Origin: Omnitrophica WOR_2 bacterium RIFCSPHIGHO2_01_FULL_52_10
GTDB taxonomy: Bacteria; Omnitrophota; Gorgyraeia; Zapsychrales; Zapsychraceae
DNA length: 7,607 bases
Assembly (NCBI GenBank): GCA_001805565.1
Contig: MHGM01000034.1
Location: forward strand, 1 to 7,607
Direction of reading: 5' to 3'
In this document: in pieces, positions 1 to 4,624 of the stretch
Layout of the letters: each line of letters begins with the position of its first letter
Position numbering within the stretch: position 1 is the stretch's first letter
Notes under the pieces: generated by a model
Database searches by the model: none
The model's input: only the letters and a program-made list of their open reading frames with translations
What the model was told of the DNA's origin: nothing
Program-made: the position numbers and the translations under genes

Positions 1-779
1 TCTCTCATGATCTTCACGCGTTCACCGCGCAGACTGCGGATGTCGGTCGACTTCTTTCTTGTTTTTACCGTACGGTCGATCCGTTCGACCCGTTCCAACC
101 GTTCCTTGATCTCGTTGACGACGCCTTCATTAAACGAGGCCGTGAGCTTGAACTGCGCCAAAATGACGGCGGATTTCTCCGACCCGATCCGCGTTCGGCT
201 CACCTCTTGCTTGATCTTTCTAAGATCGCGGATCAGCTTGGAGCGGCGCTCCAGCTCATCTTTAATCACATCCTCCACATTGACTTCATTATTCAAAACC
301 TGGTTGATGACCTGCAGCGCGGCTTTGCGCGCATACGCCGTCTTATACAAGGCCTCAGCGAAACGGATCTCCGCTTCTTCGATCCGACGGGCAAGACTGA
401 TCTCATTCTCGCGGGAGAGCAACGGAATGGAACCCATCTGCTTGAGATACATCTTCACCGGGTCATCGAGCGGAATGAATTTATCCGAATAGACCTCTTC
501 CTCTCTGGCTTCCTCGCGCACGCGACGGATCTCCTGCTCTCTGGATTCCTCATCCAGCTTGTTCGTCAGTTCGGCATCTTCTTCTTCGGCCTCTTCGATG
601 ACCTTGATGTCCTTGCCATCAAGGATATCAAAGACCTTATCGATCTCCTCGGAGGAATGCACCTCATCGGAGAGGGTCTCGTTGACTTCCGTGTAGGTAA
701 GAAATCCCTTTTTCTTGCCCAACTCAACGAGTTTGTCGATGTCCTGCTTAAAACCGTTCTGTTGTGCGGCTGGTTTCAT
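1..779 (-). CDS. rpoD: RNA polymerase primary sigma factor RpoD/SigA, N-terminal part (3' end outside window)
   Basis: Housekeeping sigma factor that directs RNA polymerase to -35/-10 promoters; 259 codons are visible and the frame is still open at the left edge. Residues about 9-63 (from FKQDIDKLVELGKKKGF to DGKDIKVIEE) match sigma region 1.1, the autoinhibitory domain typical of primary sigmas. An acidic linker follows (EEAEEEDAEL, about 62-71). Residues about 104-136 are region 1.2, with DDPVKMYLKQMGSIPLLSRE followed by EISLARRIEEAE. Residues about 137-259 are charged and helical and look like the non-conserved insertion between regions 1.2 and 2.1; regions 2-4 lie outside the window. A long insertion is seen in proteobacterial and related sigmas, not in short Firmicute SigA. 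The start is the ATG at 779-777, 5 bp after dnaG, with a GAAGGG Shine-Dalgarno at 791-796 inside the dnaG 3' end, so translational coupling is likely. Family identity is secure; only the N-terminal third is seen. Confidence 0.95.
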   Translation of the reverse strand, partial: MKPAAQQNGFKQDIDKLVELGKKKGFLTYTEVNETLSDEVHSSEEIDKVFDILDGKDIKVIEEAEEEDAELTNKLDEESREQEIRRVREEAREEEVYSDKFIPLDDPVKMYLKQMGSIPLLSRENEISLARRIEEAEIRFAEALYKTAYARKAALQVINQVLNNEVNVEDVIKDELERRSKLIRDLRKIKQEVSRTRIGSEKSAVILAQFKLTASFNEGVVNEIKERLERVERIDRTVKTRKKSTDIRSLRGERVKIMR

Positions 780-784
780 GCTTT

Positions 785-2569
785 TTAAAACCCTTCGTGT
801 TTGATGAATTGGTTAAACTGCTGGGACAATTCACTTACCCTGGCAAAATTTCCAGCCGACTCCGCTTCCTGGATCTGCTGTAAAATTTTTTGCTTACGCG
901 TCTTCATCTGATCATGCTTGATGCGGTTGATGTAATCCTGATACATCTTTTCACGGTCGCCGGCGACCTCTTCTTCCGTTACGATACTCGAAAGCATCTG
1001 CGAAACGGCCGCGTCCTCAAAACTGTTAATCAAATTGACCGTGTCGATCTTCTTACCATGTTCAAAAAAATCAAAGATCCGGGTGATCGCCATCCGTATC
1101 TTGGTGTCTTGAAAATCCTCGAGGGTCAATTCCTGCCTGATCTTGGGGATCCATTTCTCTTGCTCGATCATCAATTTGAGCAACCCGCGCTCGACCGCGC
1201 GTACCCGGGCCTCGTTGACCGCCGCCGGCTCATGGATCCGCGACAAAATCGCCGCCGACAACGCCTGTCCGACCTTCTGATATTCCCGCGCCAGGGCGTC
1301 TTCCGGCACCTCAAGCGCGCGCGCCAACCGCTTAAGATATTCCGCCTTGATCAATTCGTTCGTAAATCTATAAATAGTCGGCAGCATTCCTGCCGCGATC
1401 TGTGCTTTGCCGTCTGCGGTCTGCATTCCGTGGCGGCGCGTCAAAACATCCAGTTTGTAATCAAAAAGCGCTCTCGCGCCCGCGATACGGCCACGAAAAT
1501 CATCTACGCCCCGGCGCCGCACAAAAGAATCCGGGTCTTCGCCATCCTCGAGCGCCGCCACCCGAACTTCCATCCCCTCTTCGATCAACGTATCCAGACT
1601 GCGCATCATGGCCGCCTCGCCCGCCGGGTCCATATCAAAAAGCATCACAACGTGCGGCGTATACCGGCGCAGCAAACGGATCTGGTCCACCGTCAATGCC
1701 GTTCCCAAAGAAGCGACAATATTTCGGACACCAGCCTGGTAAGGAATCAAGCAATCCACATACCCTTCAACGATCACAACACAATCCTCTGCGGCGATGG
1801 CTTGCTTGGCCAGATGAAACCCGTAGAGGTGATGGCCCTTCGTATAAATGATCGTTTCGGGCGAATTAAGATATTTCGCGCCTTCTGCTGATTCCAAAGC
1901 CCGCGCCCCGAAAGCGCGGCAATGCGCGCGCGTATCAAAGATCGGGAAAACGATTCGGTTACGAAAGCGGTCGTAATATCCCTGGCCGCTTTCCCGCGGG
2001 ATGATCAGTCCGGCTTTTTCCATCAACCGGAGACTGATCCCCTCCTGCTTCAAATGTGTCAACAGCGCGTCCCATTGATTGGGCGCGAATCCCAGCTGGA
2101 ACACGCGAACAGCGTCGAGATCTATCGCCCGGCTCTTTAAATATTCCCTGGCGTTCTTGGCCGCCGCCGACTTATCCGCCAGTAATATCTTGTGGAAAAA
2201 ACCGGCCGCCAACGCGTTGACCCGTAGAATCGCCTGACGGATATTGTTGGCGTGATGCGCTTGCGGCGTTTCATCGCCGGGAATGGAAACGTTGACCTTC
2301 TGGGCCAGGAACCGGACCGCCTCCGGAAATTCCATCCGCTCCTGCTTCATGACAAAGTTTACGACATTGCCGCCAACCCCGCAGCCGAAACAATGGAAAA
2401 TCTGCTTGTCCGGGTTGACGATAAACGACGGCGTCTTTTCATGATGGAACGGACACGCGGCCTTGAAACTCCGCCCCATGCGCTTAAGCGGGATATAAGA
2501 CGATATGGTCTCAACGATATCGCAACGATCGATGATCTGCGCAATGATCTCTTCGGGAATAAGTCCCAT
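785..2569 (-). CDS. dnaG: DNA primase DnaG
   Basis: Synthesises RNA primers for the lagging strand and for fork restart, working with the replicative helicase. It is a complete 594-residue protein, close to the usual 580-650. The N-terminal CHC2 zinc-binding domain has Cys39, His42, Cys60 and Cys63 (CPFHHEKTPSF and FHCFGCGVGG). The RNA polymerase basic core includes YYDRFRNRIVFPI at 198-210 and NSPET at 235-239. The TOPRIM fold has the catalytic glutamate in VEGYVD (Glu268) and the metal-binding DMD motif (Asp312, Asp314), followed by EDPDSF at 344-349. Residues about 450-594 form the divergent helical C-terminal domain expected to bind DnaB. All catalytic residues are present. The start with MGLIPEEII matches the family; it lies 6 bp after the cvpA stop, and an AGGAG at 2581-2585 overlaps the cvpA 3' end. 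It sits between cvpA and rpoD in what looks like a single operon. Confidence 0.97.
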   Translation of the reverse strand: MGLIPEEIIAQIIDRCDIVETISSYIPLKRMGRSFKAACPFHHEKTPSFIVNPDKQIFHCFGCGVGGNVVNFVMKQERMEFPEAVRFLAQKVNVSIPGDETPQAHHANNIRQAILRVNALAAGFFHKILLADKSAAAKNAREYLKSRAIDLDAVRVFQLGFAPNQWDALLTHLKQEGISLRLMEKAGLIIPRESGQGYYDRFRNRIVFPIFDTRAHCRAFGARALESAEGAKYLNSPETIIYTKGHHLYGFHLAKQAIAAEDCVVIVEGYVDCLIPYQAGVRNIVASLGTALTVDQIRLLRRYTPHVVMLFDMDPAGEAAMMRSLDTLIEEGMEVRVAALEDGEDPDSFVRRRGVDDFRGRIAGARALFDYKLDVLTRRHGMQTADGKAQIAAGMLPTIYRFTNELIKAEYLKRLARALEVPEDALAREYQKVGQALSAAILSRIHEPAAVNEARVRAVERGLLKLMIEQEKWIPKIRQELTLEDFQDTKIRMAITRIFDFFEHGKKIDTVNLINSFEDAAVSQMLSSIVTEEEVAGDREKMYQDYINRIKHDQMKTRKQKILQQIQEAESAGNFARVSELSQQFNQFIKHEGF

Positions 2570-2575
2570 GCCGTG

Positions 2576-3145
2576 TCAATCTCCTGGTGGTGCCTCGATA
2601 AGCTTCATCACCTGGGGATTCAGCCGTTCCCCGGGGAAAAACGGATGAACAACGGCCCCATAAAACACCTTATACACATTACCCGATGTCTTGCTCCAAA
2701 CAGCCCGGCTCAAAGAACTATCCACCTGCTGACGGACAAAATCATTATTTAAAAGAACAAACGCCAAAAAGATCAGCCCGCAAAGAAAATAGCTCGTTAC
2801 CAACGACAAGGCACCACCCGTCCATTTGTTAAAAACCGATTTGCGCTCAACCTTAAAAAGGAGCAACCAACCTTCCCGGATAACGAAAAAAAGCGCAAAG
2901 GCAACGGCTGCCCAAAGGACAAACGCGACAAACTCAACAGCCCTCTCGGAAATAAACAGCGCTTCCCGCAAAAATTGCGCCAGAGACGGATAATAATGCA
3001 CGACGAGGAACGTCGAGCAAACAACGCTCCCGAACCTGAAGGTCTCCGCGATCAATCCCGTTTTGGAACCCACGTAATAACCCCGGACAATGACGCATAA
3101 CATCAAAGCGTCCAGGAGGTTAACATTCAGACTCAAGGCGTACAT
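2576..3145 (-). CDS. cvpA: CvpA family integral membrane protein
   Basis: A 189-residue hydrophobic protein of the CvpA (colicin V production) family, found in the inner membrane. Four membrane segments can be seen at about residues 9-24, 31-50, 68-96 and 109-132. The first carries the family pattern NLLDALMLCVIVRGYYVGSK followed by TGLIAE, and the fourth starts with GGALSLVTSYF. A polar tail of about 55 residues follows, on the side I cannot assign. In enterobacteria CvpA is required for colicin V export, and family members have been linked to envelope integrity; its biochemical role is not established, and nothing here narrows it. The ATG at 3145-3143 was chosen because GGGGA at 3155-3159 lies 9 nt upstream and a strong promoter lies 57 nt further up; Met15 is a less likely alternative because it would cut the first membrane segment. 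It is the first gene of the operon, in the place usually held by rpsU in proteobacteria. Confidence 0.82.
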   Translation of the reverse strand: MYALSLNVNLLDALMLCVIVRGYYVGSKTGLIAETFRFGSVVCSTFLVVHYYPSLAQFLREALFISERAVEFVAFVLWAAVAFALFFVIREGWLLLFKVERKSVFNKWTGGALSLVTSYFLCGLIFLAFVLLNNDFVRQQVDSSLSRAVWSKTSGNVYKVFYGAVVHPFFPGERLNPQVMKLIEAPPGD

Positions 3146-3202
3146 AAAAAAATATCCCCGTTCGCCAAAGGCTCGTCAGAGTTCATCCCTATAAATTGAA
3201 TG
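3146..3202 (-). promoter_or_regulatory. Leader (5' UTR) of the cvpA-dnaG-rpoD transcript, with possible upstream ORF
   Basis: This is the stretch of about 57 nt between the predicted transcription start and the cvpA ATG. It contains a minus-strand ATG at 3186-3184 opening a 17-codon frame (MNSDEPLANGDIFLCTP) that ends with TGA at 3135-3133, 13 bases inside cvpA in another frame. An AGGG directly abuts this ATG and is too close to act as a good ribosome site, so translation is doubtful. The segment 3160-3179 can form a small hairpin (GCC-UUU-GGC). A run of seven T lies directly before the cvpA ATG on the coding strand. No riboswitch class was recognised. Confidence 0.3.
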
Positions 3203-3208
3203 GGTAAA

Positions 3209-3237
3209 AGTATAGCATACAGATATAGGGGTGTCAA
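3209..3237 (-). promoter_or_regulatory. Sigma-70-type promoter for the cvpA-dnaG-rpoD operon
   Basis: Read on the minus strand, a perfect -35 box TTGACA (3237-3232) is followed by a 17-bp spacer and a -10 box TATACT (3214-3209), five of six consensus bases. The spacer ends in TGC, giving an extended -10 (TGn). Transcription should start near 3202, leaving a leader of about 57 nt before the cvpA ATG. Spacing and both boxes are close to optimal, so strong constitutive transcription by the RpoD encoded in this same operon is the simple inference. No experimental start site is available. Confidence 0.85.
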
Positions 3238-3285
3238 GAAAGCGCTACCTGGGGTGGCCAGAAGGCTAATTTTGTTACAACTTAA

Positions 3286-3306
3286 ACCATATCAACGAGT
3301 TATGGT
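3286..3306. repeat. Perfect 6-bp inverted repeat, possible operator
   Basis: ACCATA and TATGGT are separated by 9 bp. The repeat lies in the middle of the divergent intergenic region, about 30 bp upstream of the -35 box of the cyclase gene and about 50 bp upstream of the -35 box of the cvpA operon. The position suits a transcription factor site, but a 6-bp palindrome is short enough to arise by chance. A smaller TTGT-T-ACAA palindrome sits nearby at 3272-3280. Confidence 0.25.
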
Positions 3307-3337
3307 CGACGTTAGAAGCCAATTTTCAGGCAAAAAC

Positions 3338-3366
3338 TTGACAATCAATATTTAAGGTGCTATCCT
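3338..3366 (+). promoter_or_regulatory. Sigma-70-type promoter for the GAF-GGDEF gene
   Basis: A perfect TTGACA (3338-3343), a 17-bp spacer ending in TGC, and TATCCT (3361-3366, four of six consensus bases). The TGC gives an extended -10. Transcription should start near 3373, about 22 nt before the ATG at 3395. A weak ribosome site AGAG lies at 3384-3387, 7 nt before that ATG. The design closely mirrors the divergent cvpA promoter, with a weaker -10. Confidence 0.78.
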
Positions 3367-3394
3367 TGCCATGAAACCATTTCAGAGCTAGAAT

Positions 3395-4594
3395 ATGACC
3401 ATGCAAATGGATGAAACCCCTATCATCGCGGACAGGGAAACTCTTCAAGCGAAACTCGGCCGAGCCAACAGGGACCTGGCCGTGCTTTATGAGATCAGCG
3501 GCGCTATGCGCACCACGCTCGATCTCGATCATATCCTCTATATTATTTTGACGTGCGTCACGGCCCACAGCGGACTTGGGTTCAACCGCGGCATTCTTTT
3601 TCTCATCAATCAGAAAGAGCGTTGTCTGGAGCCCCAGATGGCCATCGGGCCGGATTCCGGAGAAGACGCCCAAAAAATATGGCAATACATTTCCGACGTG
3701 AAACCCCATCTCGAGGATTTGATCAAGGAAGAGAACGTTACCGCCAACATCCAGCGATCCTCGCTATTGCAAGCGGTCAAAACGCTGAAGATACCGCTCG
3801 ACCACAATAACCCCAGCCCGCTCGTGCGCGCCTATCATGAGGGGATGCCCGTGCATATCACTCCGGAGAAGATCGGGCAATATCATAACGACATTTTTTT
3901 GCAAAGGTTCCGGGCCAACGAACTCGTCATCATGCCCTTGAAGGCCAAAAATAAAGTCAACGGTCTGATCGTCGCGGATAATTTGTTCACACAAAAACCG
4001 ATCAGCGAGGACGACCTGCGCCTGTTCATGATGCTCGCCAACCAGGCGGGCCTCGCCATCGAGAACGCCAGCCTCTACAAAATGGTCCGGCACCAAAGCC
4101 ATACGGATTCGATCACGAATTTGTGGAACCACGGATTTTTCCAGGACCAGCTTTCCCAGGAGATCAAGTCCGCGCACGCGAATCATCACGTACTCTCGCT
4201 TTTGATCCTGGACATCGATGATTTTAAAAAGCTAAACGATACCTGCGGGCACCATAATGGAGATATTGTCCTGCGGGAGATCGCCCATATCTTGAAGGAT
4301 TCCTCGAGGGAAAATGATTACGCCTGTCGCTACGGCGGCGAGGAATTCGCCATTATCCTGACGCAGACCACCACAGAGCAGGGCATGGTCATCGCGGAAC
4401 GTATCCGTGAAAAGGTGGCGGGACATCCCTTCCAGTTATCCGCGGATGCCGGCGGACAGAAACTTCACGTTACGATGAGTATTGGTTTGGGCACCTTCCC
4501 CGAAGATGCCCAAACCAAAGGAGAACTTATCGCGAAGGCCGACAAGGCCATGTACATCGCCAAATTCAGCGGCAAAAATCGTACCTGCAGTTGA
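3395..4594 (+). CDS. GAF-domain diguanylate cyclase (GGDEF protein)
   Basis: Predicted to condense two GTP into cyclic di-GMP, controlled by an N-terminal sensor. The 399-residue protein has no signal peptide or membrane segment, so it should be cytosolic. Residues about 13-35 form a short helical lead-in (ADRETLQAKLGRANRDLAVL). Residues about 42-228 form a GAF-like domain (GFNRGILFLIN at 62-72, LVIMPLKAKNKVNGLIVADN at 177-196). It has a long central insert at about 85-165, and its ligand is unknown. Residues about 235-399 are the GGDEF domain: DIDDFKKLND at 273-282 supplies the first metal-binding Asp (273), GHHNGD ends at Asp290, and the active loop is GGEEF at 314-318. The RxxD inhibitory site is intact (Arg305, Asp308), so product feedback is expected. 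All active-site signatures are present, so it should be an active enzyme. It has its own promoter, and converges on smc. Met3 and Met5 are alternative starts. Confidence 0.9.
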   Translation: MTMQMDETPIIADRETLQAKLGRANRDLAVLYEISGAMRTTLDLDHILYIILTCVTAHSGLGFNRGILFLINQKERCLEPQMAIGPDSGEDAQKIWQYISDVKPHLEDLIKEENVTANIQRSSLLQAVKTLKIPLDHNNPSPLVRAYHEGMPVHITPEKIGQYHNDIFLQRFRANELVIMPLKAKNKVNGLIVADNLFTQKPISEDDLRLFMMLANQAGLAIENASLYKMVRHQSHTDSITNLWNHGFFQDQLSQEIKSAHANHHVLSLLILDIDDFKKLNDTCGHHNGDIVLREIAHILKDSSRENDYACRYGGEEFAIILTQTTTEQGMVIAERIREKVAGHPFQLSADAGGQKLHVTMSIGLGTFPEDAQTKGELIAKADKAMYIAKFSGKNRTCS

Positions 4595-4624
4595 TTTCCG
4601 GCAGATATTTTAAGTCCTGTTCCC

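Noticed and set aside
207..788. Plus-strand open frame of 193 codons
   Set aside because: It is antisense to rpoD, whose regions 1.1 and 1.2 are clear on the minus strand.
890..1891. Plus-strand open frame of 333 codons
   Set aside because: It lies entirely antisense to dnaG, whose motifs are complete; the translation shows no recognisable domain and is rich in Arg and His, as expected for a shadow frame.
3160..3179. Hammerhead ribozyme core (CUGANGA, stem II, GAA) on the minus strand in the cvpA leader
   Set aside because: The core bases and a 3-bp stem II match, but I could not find stems I and III or a properly placed cleavage triplet on either side, and the base after GAA is C rather than the usual A.
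3371..3391. A six-codon plus-strand ORF just after the cyclase promoter
   Set aside because: It begins about at the predicted transcription start, leaving no room for a ribosome site, and ends with TAG before the real start at 3395.
3764..4189. Minus-strand open frame of 141 codons (and 3326-3709)
   Set aside because: Both are antisense to the GAF-GGDEF gene and have no recognisable motifs or ribosome site.
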